Shown: one piece after another, positions 7,718-16,081 of the stretch | How the letters are laid out: each line of letters opens with the position of its first letter | Position numbering within the stretch: the first letter of the stretch is position 1 | From: Pseudomonas graminis | GTDB lineage: Bacteria; Pseudomonadota; Gammaproteobacteria; Pseudomonadales; Pseudomonadaceae | Assembly: GCF_002093745.1 (NCBI RefSeq) | Contig: NZ_MTSB01000018.1 | Span: 52,934-116,933, forward strand | DNA: 64,000 bases | Direction: 5' to 3' | Made by a program: the position numbers and the translations under genes | The notes under the pieces: generated by a model | What the model was told of the DNA's origin: nothing | Seen by the model: only the letters and a program-made list of their open reading frames with translations | Databases searched by the model: none

Positions 7718-9007
7718 CTACGGCAGCTCATGGCTGGCATAGAACGCACCCAGGACCTTGACCAGGTGTGCCAGGTCGTGGCTGCCGGCCAGTTCCCGGA
7801 TCGAGTGCATGGCAAACGTCGGCAAACCGATGTCGACCGTACGGATGCCCAGATGGCTGGCGGTGATGGGCCCGATGGTAGAGCCACACGCCATGTCGCT
7901 GCGCACCACGAAACTCTGCACCGGCACTTCTTCAGCCATGCACAGGTGGCGGAAGAAACCGGCAGTTTCGCTGTTGGTGGCGTAGCGCTGGTTGCTGTTG
8001 ACCTTGATCACCGGCCCTGCGTTGAGCTTGGGACCGTGATTGGCGTCGTGCTTTTCTGCATAGTTGGGGTGTATGCCGTGAGCATTGTCGGCAGAAATCA
8101 TCAGTGACTTCTGAATGGTGCGTACGTAGTCCTCGCTGCTGGGCAGCAGGCGCTGGACGATCTGCTCCAGCATCGCGCCATCCGCGCCGCAGGTCGAGGA
8201 TGAGCCGACCTCTTCGTGATCGGTACAGACCAGCAGCGTCGTTTCGTCACTGCCGGTAGCGAGCAGTGCCTGCATGCCGGCGAAACATGACAGCAGGTTG
8301 TCCAGACGAGCGCCCGCCAGGAAGTCGCCATTGAGGCCAACGACTGCTGCGCTCTGGGTGTCGTAAAAGCTCAGCTCGTAGTCAAGCACCACGTCTGCGT
8401 TCAGGCCATGCTCGCGTGCAAGCTGGTCAGTCAGCAGGGCGCGGAAGTCTGCGCGCTCGTCCCCGGCCACTTGCGCCAGAATCGGCGGCAGTTCGGTTTG
8501 CGGGTTGATCGCCCAGCCTTCGTTGGCCGTACGGTTCAGGTGGATCGCCAGGTTGGGAATGACGGCGATCGGCAGTTTGAAGTCGATCAGCTGGCTTTCG
8601 ACCTTGCCGTCGCGGCGGAAGGTCACTCGCCCGGCCAGCGACAGGTCGCGGTCGAACCACGGAGCCAACAGCGCACCGCCGTAGACTTCGACACCCAGTT
8701 GCCAGAAACCCTGACGTTGCAGCTCAGGTTGCGGCTTGACCCGCAGGCACGGGCTGTCGGTGTGCGCGCCGACCATGCGAATGCCGCCGGTCAGGGGTGA
8801 TTGACGGCCCATCCTGAACGCAACAATGGAGGAGTCATTGCGGGTGACGTAGTACTTGCCACCGGTCTCGATGGCCCAGGTGTCACGTTCGTCCAAGCGC
8901 TGAAAGCCCGCAGCGTCGAAGTGTTGCACAAGGGTGGCGGTGGCATGGAAGGGGGTAGGCGAGGCCTTGAGGAAGTCAATGAGGCCTTTGTTCAACTCGT
9001 CGCGCAT
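7718..9007 (-). CDS. apeB: M18 family aminopeptidase
   Basis: A 429-residue cytoplasmic zinc aminopeptidase of the M18 (aspartyl aminopeptidase/ApeB) family, removing N-terminal residues from peptides. Visible metal-site motifs are [13 protein letters not shown] near residue 80 (His-Thr-Asp), DHEEVGSSS near residue 265 (Glu-Glu pair), [12 protein letters not shown] near 313 and the C-terminal [13 protein letters not shown] with its zinc-binding His. Length is normal for the bacterial family. The start [22 protein letters not shown] matches the family N-terminus. It is transcribed alone, convergent with the ice gene and preceded by a structured repeat-like region. Confidence in the family is high. 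Confidence 0.93.
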   Translation of the reverse strand: MRDELNKGLIDFLKASPTPFHATATLVQHFDAAGFQRLDERDTWAIETGGKYYVTRNDSSIVAFRMGRQSPLTGGIRMVGAHTDSPCLRVKPQPELQRQGFWQLGVEVYGGALLAPWFDRDLSLAGRVTFRRDGKVESQLIDFKLPIAVIPNLAIHLNRTANEGWAINPQTELPPILAQVAGDERADFRALLTDQLAREHGLNADVVLDYELSFYDTQSAAVVGLNGDFLAGARLDNLLSCFAGMQALLATGSDETTLLVCTDHEEVGSSSTCGADGAMLEQIVQRLLPSSEDYVRTIQKSLMISADNAHGIHPNYAEKHDANHGPKLNAGPVIKVNSNQRYATNSETAGFFRHLCMAEEVPVQSFVVRSDMACGSTIGPITASHLGIRTVDIGLPTFAMHSIRELAGSHDLAHLVKVLGAFYASHELP

Positions 9008-9523
9008 AAATAGCTCCAGACAGCAATGGCGCGAGTTTACCGCATTGGCTCATTTGCTGCCTTGGGTTGCGTTCGTCGTTATGCACATGTCTCCGATACG
9101 GTGCGGCATCATGTCTTGCCCGTAACCACTGGTGCAGATGTGCTTTAGATTTGCTTTTGATCGCGATGGCACTGACGACACAGATTGCGACGTAAGTGAC
9201 GGCTGAGTCCTGACGCTGATCCGGGGGGAACTCGGCAGGACGCCGAGTTAGCTGCACCGGGCCATGGATGGCCCGTTGCAGCGACCCCCGGATCAGTGTC
9301 AGGACGAAGGAACCCGACGAAGTCGGGCCGGAAACGGAGCCAGGGGCTTTGGTTACTTTGGCCCCATCAAAGTAACTCGCCGAGGGGCGAAAAGGTGACT
9401 TGAGTCGTAAACAAACATCACTGACATCGCAAAACCGCTGTGTGACGCGGAGCGTCACGAACAGCACACCCAATGAAGAGCGCTGGCACGAGAATCAGTT
9501 GCGCGGGACAGATCATTGTCTGT
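9008..9523. other. Structured intergenic region between apeB and rluA
   Basis: This 516-bp stretch has no credible gene. Both neighbours are on the minus strand. It contains the long inverted-repeat element described separately (9207-9305), further short hairpins (GGGGC at 9342 with GCCCC at 9360; CCCGAC with GTCGGG near 9313) and a GTGACGC/GCGTCAC palindrome at 9442-9458 resembling the core of the repeats at the right end of the window. It includes the apeB promoter region on the minus strand. Confidence 0.6.
9207..9305. repeat. Long inverted repeat enclosing two hairpins
   Basis: The 21-bp arm at 9207-9227 and its partner at 9285-9305 pair at 20 of 21 positions. Inside are two further stems: AACTCGGC (9229-9236) with GCCGAGTT (9242-9249), and GCTGCA plus CGGGCCA (9251-9264) with TGGCCCG and TGCAGC up to 9282. 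The whole can fold as a three-way junction. Its look fits the dispersed intergenic elements common in Pseudomonas that are often mis-predicted as small ORFs; the family name is not known to me. Confidence 0.7.
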
Positions 9524-10159
9524 TCAGAAGGGCGCAGGGCACTCGAAGGTCAGACGCTCGCCAGTGACCGGATGCGTGAAGCTCAACATGCTCGCGTGCA
9601 GGCACAGACGTGGGTACGCCGCGAGTGCTTCGGGGTGGGCGTACAGGCCATCGCCCAGCAGCGGGTGCCCGATTGCCAGCATGTGTACGCGCAACTGATG
9701 TGAGCGACCGGTAATCGGCGTGAGTTCGACCCGGCAATGACTGGCATGCCGCTCGACAACTTTCCAGAACGTCAGCGCATGCTTGCCGCCATCGTGGTCC
9801 ACCACATGACGCGGCTTGGTCGGCGGATCGTAGCGCAGCGGCAGGTCGATGCTGCCGCTGTCCAGCGAGGGCTGACCCCAGCACAAGGCGGTGTAGGCTT
9901 TTTCGGTTTCGCGATCATGAAACTGGCGCGACAGTTCGCGGTGCGTGTCGGCGTCGCGAGCCAGCAGGATGATGCCGGACGTTTCCCAGTCCAGACGATG
10001 GACAATGCGTGCTTCGGGAAAACCGTTTTCCTGCAGGCGGGTGATCAGGCAATCCTTGTTGTCATCGGCGCGGCCGGGGACGGAAAGCAGCAGGGTAGGC
10101 TTGTCAATCACCAGAACGGCAGCGTCCTGATGAATGATGCGGATGTTCGACAACGGCAT
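9524..10159 (-). CDS. rluA: RluA family 23S rRNA/tRNA pseudouridine synthase
   Basis: About 211 residues, the short RluA form without an S4 domain. It isomerises uridine to pseudouridine in structured RNA; E. coli RluA acts on 23S rRNA U746 and several tRNAs at U32. The catalytic motif HRLDWETSGI carries the Asp nucleophile near residue 60, followed by EKAYTALCWG and the RNA-contact motif PITGRSHQLRVHMLAIGHP. The start at 10159 (MPLSNIRIIHQD) is preferred over the upstream codon at 10189. It lies upstream of minE on the same strand order but is separated by 90 bp. The exact target is inferred from length and motif spacing. Confidence 0.8.
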   Translation of the reverse strand: MPLSNIRIIHQDAAVLVIDKPTLLLSVPGRADDNKDCLITRLQENGFPEARIVHRLDWETSGIILLARDADTHRELSRQFHDRETEKAYTALCWGQPSLDSGSIDLPLRYDPPTKPRHVVDHDGGKHALTFWKVVERHASHCRVELTPITGRSHQLRVHMLAIGHPLLGDGLYAHPEALAAYPRLCLHASMLSFTHPVTGERLTFECPAPF

Positions 10160-10249
10160 GCAACGGCCTCGAAACGCTAGAAACGGCAACGGCGGTATAA
10201 GCGCCGCTTCCGGAGAAGTGCGCCGATACCGCCGTAAGCGACTGCCCGA

Positions 10250-10504
10250 TCAGCGATCAGGCAGGGTGATGTTGAGTTCCAGAATCGAACAGCTGCCCTG
10301 GCTTTCCAGAGCGACCTGAACCTGGTCGGACTCGATATTGACGTATTTACGGATCACTTCCACCAGCTCTTTCTGCAGGGCAGGAAGGTAGTCCGGGGTA
10401 CTCCGCTGGCCACGTTCGTGGGCAACGATGATCTGTAGACGCTCTTTCGCGACCGAGGCCGTGCTTTCTTTTTTGCGGTCACGAAAGAAGTCAAAAATAT
10501 TCAT
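10250..10504 (-). CDS. minE: Cell division topological specificity factor MinE
   Basis: An 84-residue protein. The N-terminal MNIFDFF membrane-targeting and MinD-activating segment is followed by [14 protein letters not shown], the strand/helix that binds MinD, and a C-terminal dimerisation domain rich in Val and Ile. MinE stimulates MinD ATPase and drives pole-to-pole oscillation so that MinC blocks division only near the poles. Its ATG at 10504 is nested with the minD stop (TGATG), and an alternative ATG one codon upstream at 10507 overlaps as ATGA; either gives translational coupling to minD. Confidence 0.96.
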
Positions 10505-11316
10505 CATTTACCCCCGAACAGACGTTCAAAGAATCCTTTCTTATTCACATCCAGGAAACGGTGCTCAAGTGTTTTGCCCAGCAAACGATCAACCGCATCG
10601 CTGTAGGCCTGACCGGCATCGCTCTGATCATCCAGAATGACCGGCACGCCCTGGTTGGACGCCTTGAGGACAGCCTGGGACTCGGGAATCACGCCCAGCA
10701 GGGTCACGGCGAGGATTTCCTTGACGTCTTCCACGCCAAGCATTTCGCCCTTGCTGACGCGCTCAGGGTTGTAGCGAGTCAACAGCAGGTGTTCCTTGAT
10801 CGGGTCCTGGCCCAGTTCGGCGCGACGCGATTTGCTGGCCAGCAGGCCCAGCATGCGGTCGGAGTCACGTACCGACGAGACTTCAGGGTTGGTCACGACA
10901 ATGGCTTCGTCGGCGAAATACATCGCCAGATGAGCACCGGTTTCAATGCCCGCCGGTGAGTCGCAGACCACGTATTCGAACGTTTCCTTCAGCTCCATGA
11001 GGACTTTTTCAACGCCCTCTTTGGTCAGTGCATCCTTGTCACGGGTCTGGCTGGCGGCGAGGACGAACAGGTTTTCGATCTTCTTGTCCTTGATCAAAGC
11101 CTGTTGCAGGTTGGCTTCGCCATTGACCACGTTGACGAAGTCATACACCACGCGACGCTCGCAGCCCATGATCAGGTCGAGGTTACGCAGGCCGACGTCG
11201 AAGTCGACGATGACTGTCTTGTGGCCGCGCAGTGCGAGGCCTGTACCGATGGCGGCGCTGGTAGTGGTCTTGCCCACACCACCCTTGCCGGATGTAACAA
11301 CGAGAATCTTGGCCAA
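10504..11316 (-). CDS. minD: Septum site-determining ATPase MinD
   Basis: A 270-residue ParA/MinD-type ATPase. The deviant Walker [11 protein letters not shown] near residue 11, the [10 protein letters not shown] motif near 40, the SPAGIE motif near 121 and the C-terminal amphipathic helix [12 protein letters not shown] for membrane binding are all present. It recruits MinC to the membrane and is released by MinE. The start is a TTG at 11316 (TTG GCC AAG), with an AGGGG sequence 9 bases upstream; no ATG fits the family N-terminus. A 231-bp gap separates it from minC, wider than in the compact enterobacterial operon, so minDE may have an additional promoter. Confidence 0.96.
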
Positions 11317-11547
11317 GGTGAATCACCCCTAGATGAAAAGGACTTTTAGTCCCTGAAGAGCATCTCGTGACGCAGCGTGGGTCGAAGAATTCTGGAAATC
11401 AACAGGCATGGTCCTGGAAAGCTAGCACCCGGCTACTACTTTCAACTCATATACCGACTGAAAAGCGACGCCTTTCAGGATTTCCTACAGCCTTTGCGAC
11501 CTTTTCGCGGCGAATCAGAGACACTTTGAAAATTGCGGCAGTATCCG

Positions 11548-12288
11548 TTAAAGACGAATGATGTTCAACACATCACCGGAAAGGCTTATCTGGACCGGCG
11601 AACCCCACAACGGATCCCTGCGCAGGTCTTCGGAGACCTTGTATTGCCCGGCAATCGAAACCAGCTCGGCGCTGAGTTGCTGGCAGAAAATCCGTGCCCG
11701 TGTGTCACCCTTGATACCTGCCAGTGCCCTGCCGCGCATCGGGCCGTACACATGGATGTTTCCATCGGCCAGAAGTTCCGCACCCGGACTGACAGGTGCG
11801 ACCACGACCAGATCGCCACCCTGGGCATAAATCTGCTGACCGCCGCGCACCGGCGACGTGATCACCCGGGTCGGCTTGATGACGGGTTCAGGCGGTTTTT
11901 CCGGAATCTTTTTCGGCGCCTCGGCTTCGACCGGGTCGATTACGCGCTCACGTGCGCCGGAGGGCGGCAGCACCGGCAGATCGACGGCGATGGCCGCCGC
12001 AATGTCTTCGATTCGGTTGGCACGAATAGCCAGGGTGCGCAGGCCGTGTTGGCGGCAAATGCGTACCAGGCCCGGCAGGTCTACTGCGCCTTCGTGCGGC
12101 GCCAGTTTGTCGAGTGCCAGGATCAACGGCGTGTTGCTGAAGAAATTGGGGGCCTGCGCCACTTTCGCCGCCAGTTGCCTGTCCAGCGCTTCGAGGTTGG
12201 CTCGAGTCAGCTCCATCACGGTGATGGCGAGCATGCTGCCCTTGAGTTGAAAGACGGGTTCCGGGTTTTGCGATTCAATCTGGCTCAT
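11548..12288 (-). CDS. minC: Septum site-determining protein MinC
   Basis: A 246-residue FtsZ antagonist. The N-terminal domain (about 1-105) binds FtsZ; a Pro-rich linker ([12 protein letters not shown]) follows; the C-terminal beta-helical domain has the MinD-binding RSGQ-like motif here as [16 protein letters not shown] and the [16 protein letters not shown] stretch. It blocks Z-ring formation away from midcell. The start at 12288 ([11 protein letters not shown]) is chosen because a longer frame to 12444 runs into the divergent lpxL gene. It is the first gene of the min group and is divergent from lpxL with 120 bp between. Confidence 0.94.
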   Translation of the reverse strand: MSQIESQNPEPVFQLKGSMLAITVMELTRANLEALDRQLAAKVAQAPNFFSNTPLILALDKLAPHEGAVDLPGLVRICRQHGLRTLAIRANRIEDIAAAIAVDLPVLPPSGARERVIDPVEAEAPKKIPEKPPEPVIKPTRVITSPVRGGQQIYAQGGDLVVVAPVSPGAELLADGNIHVYGPMRGRALAGIKGDTRARIFCQQLSAELVSIAGQYKVSEDLRRDPLWGSPVQISLSGDVLNIIRL

Positions 12289-12309
12289 GGTTGATATACA
12301 CAACAGCTT

Positions 12310-12338
12310 GTCGCTAAAAGTGCCGAGACTTATAGCGA
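12310..12338 (+). promoter_or_regulatory. Candidate sigma70 promoter for lpxL
   Basis: TTGTCG at 12310-12315 and TATAGC at 12333-12338 with a 17-bp spacer, about 70 bp before the lpxL start. Matches are partial (4 of 6 and 4 of 6), so this is only a candidate. Confidence 0.35.
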
Positions 12339-12408
12339 GAACGCCCGCGAGCCGCAAGCGGGTCGAACCGTTGTAGAATGCGCGGCCTTTGTTCTGACGG
12401 AAGCCCAA

Positions 12409-13341
12409 ATGGATCGCCCGCGCTTTAAAGCCAGTTTCCTTCATCCCCGTTTCTGGCCGTTATGGCTGGGGCTGGGGCTTTTATGGCTGGTCGTCCAGTT
12501 GCCGTTTCGGGTGTTGCTGGTCCTGGGTCGCGCCTTGGGCGCTGTCATGTACCGCGTGGCCACTGATCGAAAAAATATCGCGTCGCGCAATCTCGAGCTG
12601 TGCTTTCCTCATTTGCCCGCTGCCGAGCGCAAGCGCCTGCTGAAGGAAAACTTCGCCTCCACGGGGATCGCCTTCTTTGAAATGGCCATGAGCTGGTGGT
12701 GGTCCCGGCAACGACTGGCGAAGCTGGCTCAGGTCGAAGGGCTGGAACACCTGTACACCGCCCATCAGAAGGGCGAGGGTGTGATTCTGATGGCGCTGCA
12801 TTTCACCACGCTGGAAATCGGCGCGGCGCTGCTGGGCCAGCAGCACACCATCGACGGCATGTACCGCGAACACAAGAGCCCGCTGTTCGATTTCATCCAG
12901 CGTCGCGGGCGCGAGCGTCACAACCTCGATTCACTGGCCGTCGAGCGCGATGACGTGCGCGGCATGCTCAAGTTGCTGCGTGCCGGTCGTGCCATCTGGT
13001 ATGCACCGGATCAGGACTACGGCGCCAAACAGAGCATCTTCGTGCCGCTGTTCGGCATCCAGGCAGCCACTGTGACCGCCACCAGCAAGTTCGCCCGGCT
13101 CGGTCGCGCCCAGGTGGTTCCGTTCACCCAGCAGCGCCTGGCTGACGGCAGTGGCTATCGGTTGGTCATTCACCCGCCGCTGGAAGATTTTCCGGGCGAA
13201 AGCGACGAAGCCGATTGTCTGCGCATCAATCAATGGGTAGAAAAGGCGATTACCGAGTGCCCGGAACAATATCTTTGGGCTCATCGACGCTTCAAAAGTC
13301 GACCGGCGGGTGAACCGAAGCTATATAACAAGCATAAATAA
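12409..13341 (+). CDS. lpxL: Lipid A biosynthesis lauroyl-type acyltransferase
   Basis: A 310-residue inner-membrane acyltransferase of the LpxL/HtrB family that adds a secondary acyl chain to Kdo-lipid IVA. An N-terminal hydrophobic helix ([18 protein letters not shown]) anchors it. The catalytic H(X4)E motif is visible as HFTTLE near residue 128, followed by the conserved [11 protein letters not shown] and APDQDYG motifs. The C-terminus [12 protein letters not shown] is typical. Length matches the family. It stands divergent from minC and is followed 32 bp later by the patatin gene on the same strand. The acyl chain length used cannot be read from the sequence. Confidence 0.93.
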   Translation: MDRPRFKASFLHPRFWPLWLGLGLLWLVVQLPFRVLLVLGRALGAVMYRVATDRKNIASRNLELCFPHLPAAERKRLLKENFASTGIAFFEMAMSWWWSRQRLAKLAQVEGLEHLYTAHQKGEGVILMALHFTTLEIGAALLGQQHTIDGMYREHKSPLFDFIQRRGRERHNLDSLAVERDDVRGMLKLLRAGRAIWYAPDQDYGAKQSIFVPLFGIQAATVTATSKFARLGRAQVVPFTQQRLADGSGYRLVIHPPLEDFPGESDEADCLRINQWVEKAITECPEQYLWAHRRFKSRPAGEPKLYNKHK

Positions 13342-13373
13342 AAAGCGTCGTTGATCACCGAGGCCCGTTGTAG

Positions 13374-14555
13374 ATGTCAGATCCCGCAGTAGTGAGCCGT
13401 GCTGTCAGTGATATCGAGCCTGTGACCGGGCTCATCCTCTCCGGTGGCGGTGCGCGTGCCGCCTATCAGGTGGGCGTACTCGCAGGCATTGCCGACCTGT
13501 TGCCGCCCGGTTCTCCCAACCCCTTTCCAGTGATCGTCGGCACCTCCGCCGGGGCGATCAACGCCGTGAAGCTGGCCAGTGGCGCGTTGCACTTTCGCAT
13601 TGCCATTCACCAGTTGACCGAGTTCTGGCAGTCCTTTCGCAGCCATCAGGTACTGCGCAGCGACTGGTCGGGTGTGATTCATCAGGCCAGCCGGTTTTTT
13701 GGCCGCAGCCTGATGGGTTTTGGACGAAACATCCCGGTCGCCTTGCTCAACAGTTCTCCGTTACGTGACCTGCTCAACGAGCGACTGGACCTTTCCGGCA
13801 TCGAAGCTGCCATCGAGGCCCATCATTTGCGTGCGGTGGCGGTGACGGCTTTCGGTTATGAATCCGGTCAGGCGGTCACGTTCTATCAGGGGCGCGGCAC
13901 CATCGAACCCTGGCTGCGCCACCGGCGCATTGGTCGTCCGACCCAGCTGACAGTGGATCATCTGCTCGCCAGCTCAGCCATTCCGTTGCTGTTCGCCCCG
14001 GTGATGCTGGATCAGGAGTACTTCGGTGACGGCGCCGTGCGGCAGTCGGCACCGATCAGCCCGGCGCTGCACCTGGGGGCCAATCGCGTGCTGGTGGTGG
14101 GCGTCAGCGGCAACCCGCGCGGGCTTAAAACCGAGAGGCCGGCACCGCGCCCACCCATCGGTACTCAGCCAACGCTGGCGCAGATCAGTGGTCACATGCT
14201 CAACAGCACGTTCATCGATAATCTGGAAAGCGATATCGAGTTGCTGGAAAGGCTGAACCTGGCCAGTTCGTTGCTGCCCGACGACCAGATCAGGCAGCCG
14301 GGCATGGAACCGGTGGAAGTGCTGGTGATTTCCCCAAGCCGTCCGCTGGATGAAATCGCTGCCCGGCACCGCCGCGAACTGCCGCCAGCCTTGCGCACCT
14401 TCATGCGCGGCCCTGGCGCAACCAAGAGCAGCGGCGCCAGCGTCCTGAGTTACCTGTTGTTCGAGTCGGGTTATTGCAGCGAGCTGATAGAACTGGGCCG
14501 TCACGATGCCGTTGCACAGGGCGCCGAACTGAAACGGTTTTTGCGACTGGCGTAG
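13374..14555 (+). CDS. Patatin-like phospholipase
   Basis: A 393-residue patatin-fold lipase. The oxyanion motif GGGARAAYQVG lies near residue 26, the nucleophile elbow GTSAGAIN near residue 60, and the dyad Asp in FGDGAVRQSAP near residue 220, so the Ser-Asp catalytic dyad is complete. No signal peptide is evident, suggesting a cytoplasmic or membrane-peripheral hydrolase of phospholipid or acyl-lipid esters. It follows lpxL by 32 bp and may share its transcript. It ends facing the pirin gene with a hairpin between them. The natural substrate is unknown. Confidence 0.85.
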   Translation: MSDPAVVSRAVSDIEPVTGLILSGGGARAAYQVGVLAGIADLLPPGSPNPFPVIVGTSAGAINAVKLASGALHFRIAIHQLTEFWQSFRSHQVLRSDWSGVIHQASRFFGRSLMGFGRNIPVALLNSSPLRDLLNERLDLSGIEAAIEAHHLRAVAVTAFGYESGQAVTFYQGRGTIEPWLRHRRIGRPTQLTVDHLLASSAIPLLFAPVMLDQEYFGDGAVRQSAPISPALHLGANRVLVVGVSGNPRGLKTERPAPRPPIGTQPTLAQISGHMLNSTFIDNLESDIELLERLNLASSLLPDDQIRQPGMEPVEVLVISPSRPLDEIAARHRRELPPALRTFMRGPGATKSSGASVLSYLLFESGYCSELIELGRHDAVAQGAELKRFLRLA

Positions 14556-14558
14556 CGT

Positions 14559-14594
14559 GACCGAGAAGCCGGATCGAACAGCGGGCTCTCGGTC
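14559..14594. terminator. Hairpin between convergent patatin and pirin genes
   Basis: GACCGAGA at 14559-14566 pairs with TCTCGGTC at 14587-14594, extended by CC/GG pairs. It lies between two convergent stop codons. There is no T-run on either strand, so bidirectional termination is an inference from position. Confidence 0.45.
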
Positions 14595-14614
14595 ATGCCG
14601 GAACAGGCCGGGCG

Positions 14615-15469
14615 TCAAGCCGTCAGACGATCTTCCCGAAAATCACGCAGCGCTTGCTCGATTTCTTCGCGGGTGTTCATCACAAACGGTCCGTATTGCA
14701 CAATCGGCTCACGCAATGGTTTGCCTGCAATCAGCAGCACCCGCGCACCGCCTGCACTGCCGATCTGCAGCTCACCGTCGTCAGACAGACGCGCTATCTG
14801 GCGTGTGTCAATCGACTGGTCGCTGCCTTCAATCTCGATACTGCCTTCATAGACGTACAGCAACGCAAGGTGACCTGCGGGTAACTGCGGGCTGATGCGG
14901 CTGCCTGCGGGCATGTGGAAATCGAAGTACAACGGCTCGGTATCGGGACGCTGCACAGCCCCGGCCTGCCGGACCTGGCCATCGTCAAAGTGACCGGCCA
15001 GAACCACCACATGCACGCCGTCCCGGGTGGTCAGGCGAGGAACGTTTTCCGGCTGGATGTCCTGATAGCTGGCGTCGTTCAGCTTGTTCTTGCCTGGCAG
15101 GTTCAGCCAGAGCTGAAAGCCCCGCATGGTGCCTTCTTCCTGCTCAGGCATTTCGCTGTGAATGATGCCGCGAGCTGCCGTCATCCACTGCACACCGCCG
15201 CCCTGCAGCAGGCCGACATTGCCCATGTGGTCTTCATGACGCATGCGACCTTCGAGCATGTAGGTCACCGTTTCGAAGCCCCGGTGCGGGTGGGGCGGGA
15301 AACCTGCAATGTAGTCGTCAGGCTTGTCCGAGCCGAACTCGTCCAGCATCAGGAACGGATCGAACTGCTCAACGCCTCGGCCACCGAACACGCGTGTCAA
15401 TTTGACGCCCGCGCCATCTGAGGCAGGTTGGCCTGCCTGAACGGACAGCACTTTACGAAATTGAGTCAT
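14615..15469 (-). CDS. Pirin family protein
   Basis: A bicupin of about 284 residues. The N-terminal cupin has the metal ligands expected of pirins: HPHRGFETVTYMLEG (two His), then HEDHMG, and later GIIHSEMPEQEE with the His/Glu pair. Pirins bind Fe(II); bacterial members have been described as quercetin dioxygenases or as regulators of central metabolism, and these cannot be told apart by motif. The start at 15469 (MTQFRKVLSVQAG) is chosen on homology; the frame extends to 15499 without a better signal. It is convergent with the patatin gene. Confidence 0.88.
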   Translation of the reverse strand: MTQFRKVLSVQAGQPASDGAGVKLTRVFGGRGVEQFDPFLMLDEFGSDKPDDYIAGFPPHPHRGFETVTYMLEGRMRHEDHMGNVGLLQGGGVQWMTAARGIIHSEMPEQEEGTMRGFQLWLNLPGKNKLNDASYQDIQPENVPRLTTRDGVHVVVLAGHFDDGQVRQAGAVQRPDTEPLYFDFHMPAGSRISPQLPAGHLALLYVYEGSIEIEGSDQSIDTRQIARLSDDGELQIGSAGGARVLLIAGKPLREPIVQYGPFVMNTREEIEQALRDFREDRLTA

Positions 15470-15592
15470 GGAAAAAGAACACTCCTTATCAGGTGACAAT
15501 GAGTGTCATGGTAGGCCCGCCGGATCGATAAACAGAATCAAATCCCGGAAAGGAATGATCGTATTTATCGATGTTTCGGAGGGCAGTGGGGA

Positions 15593-16003
15593 TCAGTGTT
15601 TGCTGCCCTGTGCCGGAATGGACAGCAATTGCTTTTCCTGATGCCAGTCAAACGGCTCGTCGTTCTGCTCTGCTTCGTAACGACGCTCTTCCAGCGCCTG
15701 ATACAACTCGATCTCGTCATCCGGCATGAAGTGCAGGCAATCGCCGGCGAAGAACCACAGCAGGTCGCGTGGCACCAGATGCGCAATTTGCGGGTAGCGC
15801 TGGATCACCTGGCACAGAATGTCCTGCCCCAGGTACTGACTTTCAATCGGGTCCAGCGGCAGTTGTTCAACCAGTTCGTCGAAGCGCTCCATGAACAAGG
15901 CATGGCTTTCTTCCGGAACCTGCTCGGCCTCGCCCAGCGCGACCAGGATGCTGCGCAGGTGTGCCAGCAGGCCAAGTTGGTAGTCGAGAGTGGCGTCGGC
16001 CAT
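15593..16003 (-). CDS. Conserved hypothetical protein (PA2817-like)
   Basis: A protein of about 136 residues, acidic and helical, with no signal peptide or membrane segment. I recognise it only by place: in P. aeruginosa a small uncharacterised gene of this type (PA2817, from memory) lies beside the large acyl-CoA dehydrogenase. The visible sequence includes LLAHLRSILVALGEAEQ, a central YLGQDILCQVIQRYPQIAH and a C-terminal Glu-rich stretch before FDWHQEKQLL. The start at 16003 (MADATLDYQ) gives the compact form. It sits 78 bp downstream of the dehydrogenase gene on the same strand... the two are probably both on one minus-strand unit, with this gene reading towards pirin. Function unknown. 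Confidence 0.7.
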   Translation of the reverse strand: MADATLDYQLGLLAHLRSILVALGEAEQVPEESHALFMERFDELVEQLPLDPIESQYLGQDILCQVIQRYPQIAHLVPRDLLWFFAGDCLHFMPDDEIELYQALEERRYEAEQNDEPFDWHQEKQLLSIPAQGSKH

Positions 16004-16081
16004 CGGGGGTATCCTCAAATGCAAAAACAGGCGCGAGAGTATAAAGCTCTACGCGCCTGCTGTGTGGTGTGACCTGACAGA

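Noticed and set aside
8976..9473. Minus-strand ORF of 165 codons
   Set aside because: It runs through the inverted-repeat element and into apeB; such ORFs are typical mis-predictions over Pseudomonas intergenic repeats.
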